From: Synechococcus sp. KORDI-100
GTDB lineage: Bacteria; Cyanobacteriota; Cyanobacteriia; PCC-6307; Cyanobiaceae
NCBI RefSeq assembly: GCF_000737535.1
Contig: NZ_CP006269.1
Span: 2,418,001 to 2,482,000 of the forward strand
DNA: 64,000 nucleotides
Reading direction: 5' to 3'
Below the pieces are notes generated by a model, which saw nothing but the letters and a program-made list of their open reading frames with translations, made no database searches and had not been told where the DNA came from. The position numbers and the translations under genes were made by a program. Below, in pieces: positions 36,111 to 45,000 of this stretch. How positions within the stretch are numbered: position 1 is the first letter of the stretch; the number at the start of each line of letters is the position of its first letter.

Positions 36111-37128
36111 TGCTCGCGGCCTCTTCTTTATTCTCTATGCGTTGTTGCATCGATTCGGGTTGCATGAGGTCCACCTTCTTCAGGCTTTCCGCCATTGCTT
36201 TGACTCCATCGGGAACGATCAAGGCATGCACCGGCACCGTTCGAGCTAATGCCGCTGCTTGCATAAACAGCTTTGCTTCTGCATCCATGCCTCGATACAC
36301 CCTGGCCTGAAAGGCGTTATTGCGCAGGCGCATTAAGGAAGTGGTTTGCGAGAAATTGTGTGAAGCCTTGAGAGACATTTTCTCCTTTGCATCTTCTACT
36401 TCAGCGCCATCCTCCTGACCCGAATCCTCTTTGACGCGGTTTAACCCATAAATCAGCCGCAATGGTGTTGCTTGTGGCACGCAAGTTAAATCCTCAGCTA
36501 GCAATGCATAGCGCTTTAGACCCTTCCTTACAGGTGGTAGCTGCGCCCAATTCAGCTCCAAAGCCACAGCGGCGTCATGCCAGAGCTTGAGTTGATGCAT
36601 TCCTGGCAGAACCAGCCCATCAGGGCTCACGACAACCAACTCACTGCTGAGTAAACGCCAACCGTCTTGCAGCAAACACCAGGCCAGGGTGGACTTTCCA
36701 GCCGCTGGATGGCCCAACAAAAGGATGGCCTCACCATCGCGCTCCAGCGCTGTTCCATGCAAAACCAATGCACCGCGCTGGATGGCTAAGGCTCCAAGCC
36801 CACTGGTGACAACAAACGTGCGGATATCGCGATCGCTGACGCTGTCGTCCCAACGTTCCCATTCCAACCGCTCAGCACCAGTGGCACGAAACCAGCCAAT
36901 GCCTTCAAGTTCCAGACGCCATTCCTGCGGCGCTAATTGCAGCGTTGGCGTGCTGTGAGGGCTGGCCTCAAGAGTTGGCCACTGCTGGTGATCAGCCTCA
37001 ACGATCTCTACCAACGGTTCACTGCCTGTGATGGCAACTGAATCAACGGACATCAACTCCGGCAAGACCAACGTGGACTCCAGATACAAGCCCAGGGCTT
37101 GATAGATCCCAGGCGAGGCTGCTGGCAT
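36103..37128 (-). CDS. HPr-kinase-like serine kinase
   Basis: A 341-residue protein with a C-terminal HprK-like kinase domain: LVLHGTALERDGEAILLLGH leads into PAAGKSTLAWCLLQDGW (Walker A) and LLSSELVVVSPDG. The N-terminal half is a variable domain. Such orphan HprK-like proteins occur with PqqD and sulfotransferase or acyltransferase genes in RiPP cassettes, where they phosphorylate peptide side chains. It is the first gene of a coupled three-gene operon on the minus strand, whose promoter lies in the 37129-37300 region beside the right arm site. Confidence 0.75.
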   Translation of the reverse strand: MPAASPGIYQALGLYLESTLVLPELMSVDSVAITGSEPLVEIVEADHQQWPTLEASPHSTPTLQLAPQEWRLELEGIGWFRATGAERLEWERWDDSVSDRDIRTFVVTSGLGALAIQRGALVLHGTALERDGEAILLLGHPAAGKSTLAWCLLQDGWRLLSSELVVVSPDGLVLPGMHQLKLWHDAAVALELNWAQLPPVRKGLKRYALLAEDLTCVPQATPLRLIYGLNRVKEDSGQEDGAEVEDAKEKMSLKASHNFSQTTSLMRLRNNAFQARVYRGMDAEAKLFMQAAALARTVPVHALIVPDGVKAMAESLKKVDLMQPESMQQRIENKEEAASND

Positions 37129-37295
37129 CAGTGGGCGAGCTGGCGTTGAAACATCAATGCTGCCAACCCCACAGCATCCCAGCCTGCAATTGATGCCAAC
37201 AACAACAACACCCTGGCTTTCTGGGGATTGAGGCTGCCTTCGGGCAGCAGACCAGTCCCAGGCTTACCGAATGCCCCTCACCATCCACAAGTCAC

Positions 37296-37314
37296 TTGCG
37301 TGCAAATTTGCGTG
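37296..37314 (+). promoter_or_regulatory. Putative recombinase arm site, right
   Basis: TTGCGTGCAAATTTGCGTG, the partner of 25504-25522 (18 of 19 bases). It lies 72 bp inside the right att core; the left one lies 106 bp inside the left core. Same orientation at both ends. Confidence 0.55.
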
Positions 37315-37370
37315 CAATCAACTTCAAGCCGCTGCGCCAGGGCCCGAAAAGCAAGTCTCTGACAACTAAA

Positions 37371-37408
37371 AAGGGCCCTTCCAGGCCCCATGAGTCATTT
37401 GGGTGATA
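37371..37408. repeat. attR-type direct repeat (functional ssrA 3' end)
   Basis: Partner of 25361-25398. On the minus strand it contains the end of the tmRNA gene and its terminator, GGGGCC-TGGAA-GGGCCC followed by TTTTT. Confidence 0.8.
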
Positions 37409-37650
37409 AGGCTGACTTCACCCCATCTCCCTTAATGGGTCAGGCAGCAACAGGGGCTGCTTGACGGGAGAAACGAACGATGTTGTTCGCAGTTACGGGT
37501 TTGCTCTTACCGAGCAGGCTTCAGTCACCCTCCTCATGCCCCGTCGAAACCATTGCAGCCCCGAAGTGGGGGAAATGGAGCTGAGCGGAATCGAACCGCT
37601 GTCCGAAACACTGGTGTGGATCACCTAGTCCGGGGTACCGAACCTTGCCA
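37385..37650 (-). ncRNA. ssrA: tmRNA, circularly permuted two-piece form
   Basis: On the minus strand the acceptor piece comes first: GGACAGCGGTTCGATTCCGC (T arm) then CAGCTCCA. After a short intervening segment (37563-37575) comes the mature 5' piece, GGGGCTGCAATGGTTTCGAC. GGGGCTG pairs with CAGCTCC, including the alanine-identity G3-U pair. The tag reads (A)NNIVRFSRQAAPVAA and ends in TGA near 37443. The 3' end with a terminator hairpin is the att site of the 12-kb element. tmRNA rescues stalled ribosomes by adding this degradation tag. The 5' limit of the acceptor piece is approximate. Confidence 0.92.
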
Positions 37651-37664
37651 TTCTGGCAGCAGTC

Positions 37665-38828
37665 GTGATCCGGAGCACTGCCCCATTGGGTCGTGAGAAC
37701 CGATTTCCTGCCATCGCCGTGCTCCCCCAGGGATTGGAACAGGAGGGCTGCCAGGAGTTGACAGCCCTTGGAGCTCACGATGTCCAACCACGCCAACGAG
37801 CAGCGGCTTTTCGAGCTGATCGGTCCTGCTTCTACAGACTGCACCTGCAAGCACGTTTGCCCTTTCGATTGCTGCGGCAGATGGCTCGCTTCGATTGCCG
37901 CAGCCGAGATGAGCTGTACGACGGAATCCAGAACGCACTGGACTGGGAGCAATGGCTGCACCCTTCTCAAACGTTCCGCGTTGATGTGACCGGCTCAGCT
38001 CCCGGGCTGAACCACAGCCATTTCTCTGCTCTGCAGGTGAAGAATGCCCTGGTGGACCAGCAGCGTGATCGATGGGGAAAGCGATCCTCCATCGATCTGG
38101 AGGATCCCGATCTGGCGCTGCACCTGCATCTGAGTCGAGGGGAGGCGCTGCTCAGCTTTGATGGCAGCGGCAGCAGCCTGCATCGCCGGGGATACCGAGC
38201 CGCGATGGGACGTGCACCCATGAAGGAAAACCTGGCGGCTGGTCTGATCCGGCTCACGGGCTGGGATGGATCGGTTCCGTTGGTCGATCCTTGCTGCGGT
38301 TCCGCCACACTGTTGATCGAAGCAGCCGCGATCGCCCTTCAACAGGCACCGGGACTCAACCGCAGCTTTGCCTTGGAAGGCTGGGTCGATTTCGAGCCCA
38401 AGCTCTGGCAGCAGGAGCAAGCCCGCGCCAGGCAACGACGGCGGCGCGATGTGAACCTCCCGCCCCTGATCGGTTTTGAACAGGATCCCGCCATCGCGGA
38501 TCAGGCACGGACCAACGTCGCCGCCGCAGGCCTCAAAGGGGTGATCAGCATCGTCACCGGCCACTTCAACCAACAAGAACTTCCATCAGGCCAGGGCGTC
38601 CTGGTCTGCAACCCTCCCTATGGAGAGCGGATTGGCTCCGACGACGACCTCGACAACCTCTACGCCTGCCTCGGTGACTTCGCCAAACAACAGGCCTCAG
38701 GCTGGCAACTCTGGCTGCTCAGCGGCAATGCCAGCCTCACACGGGCATTACGCCTCAAAGCAGAGCGGCGAATTCCAATCAACAACGGCGGGATCGACTG
38801 CCGTTGGCTGCATTACTCGATCCACTGA
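37665..38828 (+). CDS. THUMP-domain RNA methyltransferase (RlmL N-terminal / YcbY type)
   Basis: A SAM-dependent methyltransferase of about 370-387 residues. The N-terminus AIAVLPQGLEQEGCQEL starts the THUMP/ferredoxin-like domain. The catalytic half has VDPCCGSATLLIEAAAIA (SAM loop), then FEQDPAIADQAR, and GVLVCNPPYGERI (NPPY, typical of N2-guanine or N6-adenine methylation). The likely target is a guanine in 23S rRNA (position 2445 in E. coli). The GTG at 37665 is the longest start; it lies just upstream of, and divergent from, ssrA, so a start a few codons later is possible. Confidence 0.88.
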   Translation: MIRSTAPLGRENRFPAIAVLPQGLEQEGCQELTALGAHDVQPRQRAAAFRADRSCFYRLHLQARLPFRLLRQMARFDCRSRDELYDGIQNALDWEQWLHPSQTFRVDVTGSAPGLNHSHFSALQVKNALVDQQRDRWGKRSSIDLEDPDLALHLHLSRGEALLSFDGSGSSLHRRGYRAAMGRAPMKENLAAGLIRLTGWDGSVPLVDPCCGSATLLIEAAAIALQQAPGLNRSFALEGWVDFEPKLWQQEQARARQRRRRDVNLPPLIGFEQDPAIADQARTNVAAAGLKGVISIVTGHFNQQELPSGQGVLVCNPPYGERIGSDDDLDNLYACLGDFAKQQASGWQLWLLSGNASLTRALRLKAERRIPINNGGIDCRWLHYSIH

Positions 38829-39004
38829 TCAACAGGACAACAAGACTCTTTCAGATCGGCTCACCCCTTTCAAGACAAGCGGCAATGAGGGATTGGTTGC
38901 GCTGCACAACATCGCTGTGCTCAGCTGGAGGATGGTCGCAAGCCATGCTTTCGGACAGGTTCATCTCCCTGTCCATGCTTTGACCAGTCAACAAGAGAGG
39001 CGCC

Positions 39005-39301
39005 ATGTCCACAGAGAAGGAAGTTTTAAAGGAAGCTGCCCTTGAGCTTTGGAACACCACCAAGAAGCTGCGCCCCGGTTTGCCCAAAAGCGCACGAGCC
39101 CAACTGGTCCTCAAGGCATTGATCACGATTGGAGATCTTCACGATCAGATTGAAGCCGCCATGGTCCTGGGCTTGATCGATGCCAACGAGCCCGACGATG
39201 AGCCGGTGAAAGACGAACCGAATCCAGAGGCCAAGGCGACTGAAGACGACGCAGACCGCAAGACTCCGCGGGTTGTCAGGCGGCGTTCCGGAGGTTCGTG
39301 A
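39005..39301 (+). CDS. Conserved picocyanobacterial protein, 98 aa
   Basis: A helical N-terminus (MSTEKEVLKEAALELWNTTK) followed by an acidic, disordered tail with Pro/Glu and a basic end (RVVRRRSGG). AAGAGAGGCGCC precedes the ATG as a probable ribosome site. No domain recognised; the composition suggests a nucleic-acid- or protein-binding accessory. Confidence 0.6.
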   Translation: MSTEKEVLKEAALELWNTTKKLRPGLPKSARAQLVLKALITIGDLHDQIEAAMVLGLIDANEPDDEPVKDEPNPEAKATEDDADRKTPRVVRRRSGGS

Positions 39302-39509
39302 AGCCAGATCTGGTCAAGTATTCCAAATCTTTTGGCAGGTTTCACAGAGGAAGTTTTCCAGGCCAATGATGGCTTGATCAGATCAATCATCTGTCGTTGT
39401 GTTCATACAGCCCAGATCGATTAACACTGAACGGTTCACTCAGTGATCCGGCAGAGAGCAAGACAACAGCCCCCAGACGTCATTTGAGAGCACGAGATCA
39501 ACGGGCCGT

Positions 39510-39893
39510 TCACCGACCCATCACCGCCCGTAACGTCCTGTTGATGCCCTCAAGAGTCTGAGGCAGGAACGGACCTTTCAGGACCTGACCGCCCAGTCGC
39601 AGGCTGATGCCAGCCAGAACCAAATTGACGGCAGCGAGCACCAGCAACGCCAACTGAAGCGTCAGGTTCCAGGTCACCTGAATCCAAAGCACCAAGGCCA
39701 CTTCCGCCATCAACAAAGCCAGCAGCATCGATGTGCCACCGATCGCAAGAAACAAGCCGCCACTGATCAGGCGTCGCTTTTCACGATCAACCTCCTGAAG
39801 TGCAATCCGGACGTGGAGATCCATCACGGAGGCCGCCAGAGCCGAGATCCGTGCCGCTGCCCCGAGGCCGCGTGGTTGTTCCGAGCTGCTCAT
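39510..39893 (-). CDS. Phage-holin-family-like membrane protein (PF07332 type)
   Basis: A 127-residue protein: a helical N-terminus (LGAAARISALAASVMDLHVR), an amphipathic segment with EKRRLISGGLF, and two long hydrophobic helices (about residues 45-70 and 78-100). This layout is that of the putative actinobacterial holin-X/PF07332 family, widespread in cyanobacterial chromosomes and not necessarily phage-derived. Its start coincides with the stop of the upstream DUF883-like gene, so the two form an operon probably concerned with the envelope. Confidence 0.7.
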   Translation of the reverse strand: MSSSEQPRGLGAAARISALAASVMDLHVRIALQEVDREKRRLISGGLFLAIGGTSMLLALLMAEVALVLWIQVTWNLTLQLALLVLAAVNLVLAGISLRLGGQVLKGPFLPQTLEGINRTLRAVMGR

Positions 39894-40315
39894 CAGGACC
39901 GTCGACCACCACTCAGCACCATGCCAAGCAGGACACCAACACCAAGGGCCACGCCAACGGACAACAGCGGCCGCTGCCGCACCGGCTTCTCGATCCTGGG
40001 CCGCAGGGTGCTGTTGAGCTCATCAAGCAGTTGCTCCAATTGCTCCTCCAACGGCTCCAGGCTGTCAGCAAGGTGCTGACCGCGAGCGCCAGCGCTCTGC
40101 ATCAACTCCTCCAGCTGTTCGCGGACCCCCTGACTGGTCAGACCTGTTTTGTCCTCGATCAAGCGAACGACCTCATCCATGCTTCCCCGTGTTGCTTCGA
40201 GGGTGTGGCGTGCCAATTCCGGCCAGCGCTTCTGGATGGTGGGCAGCAGAGATTCGAACCGTTCGCGGAAGACGTGATCGGAACTTCCGTTGGACTGAGG
40301 TGAAGACGAGGCCAT
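39893..40315 (-). CDS. DUF883/YqjD-like membrane-anchored helical protein
   Basis: A 140-residue protein: a long helical, partly coiled-coil region (LIEDKTGLTSQGVREQLEEL, LEPLEEQLEQLLDEL), then a single C-terminal membrane helix (LLSVGVALGVGVLLGMVLSG) and a short basic end. This is the layout of the ribosome-associated YqjD/ElaB/DUF883 proteins. It is coupled with the next gene by a one-base stop/start overlap. Confidence 0.7.
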   Translation of the reverse strand: MASSSPQSNGSSDHVFRERFESLLPTIQKRWPELARHTLEATRGSMDEVVRLIEDKTGLTSQGVREQLEELMQSAGARGQHLADSLEPLEEQLEQLLDELNSTLRPRIEKPVRQRPLLSVGVALGVGVLLGMVLSGGRRS

Positions 40316-40690
40316 GAACAGCCTGATGAAATCAAGTCACTTTCAAACCTTAATCAGACAATTGACACATGCCATCTGGCCTAACCTTTAAAAAAGAAAT
40401 CCTTCTTGCGATGGCCATAAAAATCAAGGACATCTTCAGGTAATTATCCAATCCGAAGGGACTGACGGCACAGATTCAATACAGCAATTAAAAACATCTT
40501 TGACGAAACGATCAAAACATTCAAGAACAACAAATTTCAATTCCCCCTGGACAGAGACAAATTTTTAATGACAAAAAATCGGAAAACTCACCATCACCCT
40601 TGCCGACAAAAACGGTGAATCAGCAGCCTGTGCCCTTTCTGCGGCAAGGCTTGCGAGAATCGGTCAAGCCAGATGAGGGGTTGGGGGGCG
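40316..40690. other. AT-rich upstream region, no gene
   Basis: About 375 bases between divergent genes, noticeably more AT-rich than the coding parts around it. Probable promoters only. Confidence 0.5.
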
Positions 40691-41674
40691 ATGACCCGGG
40701 TTGTGTTGCACATCGGCATGCACAAAACAGGCTCAACAGCCATCCAGAACCGGCTGGAGGCCAACGGCCGGATGTTGCATCAGCACCGGATCAGCTTCGA
40801 CATCGACAGCGACAATCAACTCAAACCAGCCGTTAAAAAAAGGGATTTCAGGCCCTGGCAGACGAAGCTTGATCGGGCTCGCGATAACAACAACACCTTG
40901 CTTGTGTCGAGTGAGGTGCTCTCCCACCTGCTGACACGCCAACCATCCGATTCCGATGGCTGCCTCGGCGACTGGTTGATCGACGCTTTTAACAAGCAAG
41001 GCTGCAGGGTGACCTTGATCGCTTTCCTGCGCGATCAACCCAGCTACCTCAATTCCCAATACACCCAGCACGTCAAGAAATTTGGACTGGACTGCCGTTT
41101 TGACACCTACGCCCGTCGAATCATGGGGCACACCCAGGAACGTGGTGAATGCGATCCCCAGAGGTTGTTCGGCTGGATCCGTCGCAACGGGACGACATCA
41201 GCACACTTCATCCCTTACGGCGGCTCCAGAGCGCTTGATCCCTTTGAGCAGTTGTTGGCCGTAATCGGTGCTGGCCCAGCAACGGACTGGATTGATCTGC
41301 CCAGGATCAATGAACAGCCAGGACGCCTGGCCATCGAGACAGCTCTGGCCGTGCAACGCCGTCTCGCGACCAAAGGGCAGGCCGTGAACGAACCATTGCA
41401 CCGCAGACAGGCCTTCCGGCTGCTCAAGGCAACGGCGAACCTTTACGGATGGCCGAAACAACGCTTCAGCGGACTCACACCTGAGCTCTATCGCGAGATC
41501 CGCGCCCATTACCGAGCCAGCAATGACGCATTTGCCCAGGAGGTTTGGGGAGCTGCGGATTGGGCAACCGTGTTCCCCGAAGAATCGCCGGAACCTCAAA
41601 GGGAGCTGCGTCGTCACCAACGCTGGCTGGTGGCCTGGGAGAGCCGCAGGATCAGCTGGATGCTGAGGCGCTGA
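40691..41674 (+). CDS. Sulfotransferase-like protein
   Basis: About 327 residues from ATG 40691 (MTRVVLHIGMHKTGSTAIQN). HIGMHKTGSTAIQ is the 5'-phosphosulfate loop; a later IAFLRDQPSYLNSQYTQHV matches the 3'-phosphate-binding region. This is the HxGxHKTGST class found in marine cyanobacteria and some surface-polysaccharide loci. Its stop is 2 nt before the next gene. Acceptor unknown. Confidence 0.75.
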   Translation: MTRVVLHIGMHKTGSTAIQNRLEANGRMLHQHRISFDIDSDNQLKPAVKKRDFRPWQTKLDRARDNNNTLLVSSEVLSHLLTRQPSDSDGCLGDWLIDAFNKQGCRVTLIAFLRDQPSYLNSQYTQHVKKFGLDCRFDTYARRIMGHTQERGECDPQRLFGWIRRNGTTSAHFIPYGGSRALDPFEQLLAVIGAGPATDWIDLPRINEQPGRLAIETALAVQRRLATKGQAVNEPLHRRQAFRLLKATANLYGWPKQRFSGLTPELYREIRAHYRASNDAFAQEVWGAADWATVFPEESPEPQRELRRHQRWLVAWESRRISWMLRR

Positions 41675-41676
41675 CC

Positions 41677-42036
41677 ATGCCCCGCTACAGCCTGCTGCGG
41701 CACACCGGTGCACCCAACGATCCCAGCGGCTGTCACTACGACCTGCTGCTCGAAGACGGAGAGAGCTGCCGCACCTGGCGCCTTGGAGAGATCCCAAAAG
41801 ATGATGGCAGCAGCCAGAACGCGAATGCCCTGCCTGCCCATCGCCTGGCGTGGCTGGAACCGCGCAGCGCTGCGGTGTCCGGCAATCGCGGCTGGGCGGA
41901 ACGGGTGATGGCGGGCTGTTACGAAGGGAAACTTCCGGAGGATTCGTCCCACCCAGTGGAGATTCACCTGGTTGAAGGGGATCTGCAGGGACGTCTCCTG
42001 ATCAGCAACGGGAACTGCTGTTTGTTGCGGACTTGA
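41677..42036 (+). CDS. LigD 3'-phosphoesterase-like small protein
   Basis: A 119-residue protein from ATG 41677. MPRYSLLRHTGAPNDPSGCH-YDLLLED and the later HRLAWLEP... and MAGCYEGKLPE parallel the HFDLRLE..., RLA and FEG-IP motifs of the LigD phosphoesterase domain (PF13298). The catalytic details are only partly preserved (Tyr for Phe), so the activity is uncertain. The start is 2 nt after the sulfotransferase stop. Confidence 0.5.
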   Translation: MPRYSLLRHTGAPNDPSGCHYDLLLEDGESCRTWRLGEIPKDDGSSQNANALPAHRLAWLEPRSAAVSGNRGWAERVMAGCYEGKLPEDSSHPVEIHLVEGDLQGRLLISNGNCCLLRT

Positions 42037-42086
42037 GCTTTTGAACAGCTCCGCTACTTTCGGTCCGCCTTCAGCGTCCGTTCCTG

Positions 42087-45000
42087 TTGGTTCACATCAA
42101 TCAGGTCGGGCTGACGCACTTCAAGTCCTTTGGCGGGGCGATGACGATCCCTCTTGAGGAGGGATTCACGGTGGTGACTGGGCCCAATGGCTCAGGCAAG
42201 AGCAACATTCTCGATGGTGTGCTGTTCTGCCTGGGGCTGGCGACCAGCCGCGGAATGCGGGCAGACCGTCTGCCGGATCTGGTGAACAGCGGTGTTCTCA
42301 AAGCCGGCAAGTCGGCAGAGACCACCGTGAGTGTGCGGTTTGATCTCAACGACTGGACGCCTGATGCCGCCGATGAGGGGCTCGAAGCCCCAGAAGATGG
42401 TCCCTGGATTCGCGCAGATCAGCGGGAATGGACGGTGAGCCGCCGGCTTCGCGTGATGCCGGGAGGGTCCTACAGCTCCAGTTACAGCGCCGATGGGATC
42501 CCATGCAATCTGCAGCAACTGCAGACCCAGCTGCGGCGGCTGAGGATTGACCCTGAGGGCAGCAACGTCGTGATGCAGGGCGATGTCACCCGCATCGTCT
42601 CGATGAGCAACCGCGATCGCCGCGGCCTAATTGATGAACTCGCCGGCGTCGCGCTGTTCGACACCCGTATCGAACAGACCCGTCGCAAGCTCGACGACGT
42701 GCAGGAGCGGCAGGATCGCTGTCGGCTGATCGAGCAGGAATTGCTGAGCAGCCGTCAACGGCTGGAGCGGGACTGCGCCAAGGCCAGGCAGTACCAGGAT
42801 CTGAGAGAGCAACTGCAGCTTGGTAAGCGCCAGGAGATGGTGCTGGCGTTTGAAGCCGCTCAGCAGGCTCTCAAGGATCTTGGCCAGCGCCAGCAGACGA
42901 TCGAAGCCCAGGAGCAACGGGACACCGCGGCCATCGCTGAAGCCAAGCTGAGCCTCAGCAAAGCCGACACCCACTTTCAGGCCCTGCAGGAGCAGGTGAA
43001 GGCGTTGGGTGAGGACCAGCTGCTGGCTGTGCAGGCGGAACTGGCCGGACTCGACACCCGCGGCAGGGAACTGGAGCGGCAGGCCGGGCTTCACCAGGAG
43101 GAAGGCCAACGTCTGCAGGGCCTCCGCCACGACCTCGGCAGGCGCCGGCAGCAGTGGCAACAGCACAGCCGCGAACTTGAACAGGATCCGAATGAGGCCG
43201 CTCTGGCCAGCGCTGAGACCGATTGCCGGGGAGCTGAATCAGCTGTTGAGGTTTCGAGGCGGCGGCTGGCGGATGTTGCTGGCAGATCGGGGGCCTGGTT
43301 GGACGAACAGAAGCGACGCAGCGAACGGCGGCAGGACCTTCAGGCCAGCGTCGACCCCCTTCAGCAGGAACAGCAGCAACTGCAGGAACGCCTGCGGCAG
43401 GATGCAGAGCGACTCGACGAACTCAGCCGCGAACAGCTCCAGGACGGCAGCGAAGAAGAGGCGGTCAAGCAGCGACTCGACGCCCTCGACAGCGAGTGGC
43501 AAACCGTTCTGCAAAGCCTCAGCGAAGGCAAACAGTCCCTGCAGCAAACAGCTGAGTCGCTGGCGGTTCAGCAGCGCACGAGGGCCCGGTTGGAACAGGA
43601 ACAGACCCGCCTGGAGCGCGAGATCGCCCGCCTGGACAGTCGCCGCGACGCTCTCCAGGAAAGCCGCGGGACCGGTGCCCTGCGCCTGCTGCTGGAAGCG
43701 GGCCTCGACGGCATTCATGGTCCTGTGGCGCAGCTTGGCGAGGTGGAGGAACGCCACCGCCTGGCCCTCGAGGTCGCAGCCGGTGCGCGCCTCGGACAGG
43801 TGGTCGTCGACGATGACCGCATCGCCGCACGGGCGATTGAACTGCTCAAAAGCCGCCGTGCCGGGCGTCTCACGTTCCTGCCCCTCAACAAGATCCGGGC
43901 ATCAGGGGGCGGACATGCAGCCATGGCCCGTGGCACCAGCCCGAACGCCGACCATGGTCAGGGGCTGATCGGTCGCGCCGTGGAGCTGGTGCGCTACGAA
44001 CCGATCTACGACGTGGTGTTCGCCTACGTCTTCGGAGACACGCTGGTGTTCCAGGACCTCTCAGCGGCCCGTCAGCGCCTCGGCCGCTCCCGCGCCGTCA
44101 CCCTTGATGGTGAGCTGCTGGAGAAGAGCGGTGCCATGACCGGGGGCAGCTTCTCCAATCGCAGCAGCGGCCTAAGCTTCGGCAGCAGCGGCGACAGCGA
44201 TGAAGCAGAACCGTTGCGGCGCCGGCTGCTGGAACTGGGCGAAACGATGGTGGCCTGCCGCCGTGAGGAAGCGAAGCTGAGCCAGGCCATCGAGCAGCAG
44301 AAGCCCTCGGTGCGGACGTTGGAACAACGCCAGGCCGCGCTGGTCGCCGAACGCAACGCCGCCCAGCGCAATCACGGCCCCATCGTCGAACGTCATCGGC
44401 AGCGTTCGGAACGGCTCAATCGCCTGCAGGCGGATCAGACAGAACAGCAACGACGCCTCCAGACCATCGCCACGCAACTGGAGCCGCTGCTCGAGGAACT
44501 CGCGCGGCTGAACCAGGCAGAGCTCAATGGCACCGGAAACGACGACGCCGGGGTCTGGCAACAGTTGCAGCAGGACCTTGAAGCCGCCGACGCCAACCTT
44601 GAGCGGGCACGACAGCGTCGTGATGATCTGCTCAATGCCCGGCGCGAACGACAACTGGCGCTGGAACGGCTGCACGATCAGCAGCAGGCGCTTGCCGCTG
44701 AAGAACAGCGACTTCAGGACGCCGTGCAGGCCCTCTCGACAGCGCATGGAGCCTGGCGCCAGCAACAACAGGAGCTGCAGGACCAGCGCAGCCGACTCGA
44801 AACCGATCAGAAACAGTTGCAGGAACGATTCGGCGAACAGCGCCGCGCCAGGGATGCAGCAGAAGCCGAGGTGTCCCGTCAGCGCCAGGCCTTGCAGCAA
44901 GCCGAATGGAACCTCGAGCGTCTCAAGGAGGAACGGGAGGGCCTGATCGAACAGCAGCGCAGTGGCAGCTTGCGCCTGCAGGAGATGGAGCAGGCCCTCC

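Noticed and set aside
39510-39893. Reading the holin-like gene as evidence for a prophage
   Set aside because: This family is chromosomal in many bacteria, it is coupled to a DUF883-like gene, and no other phage genes are near.
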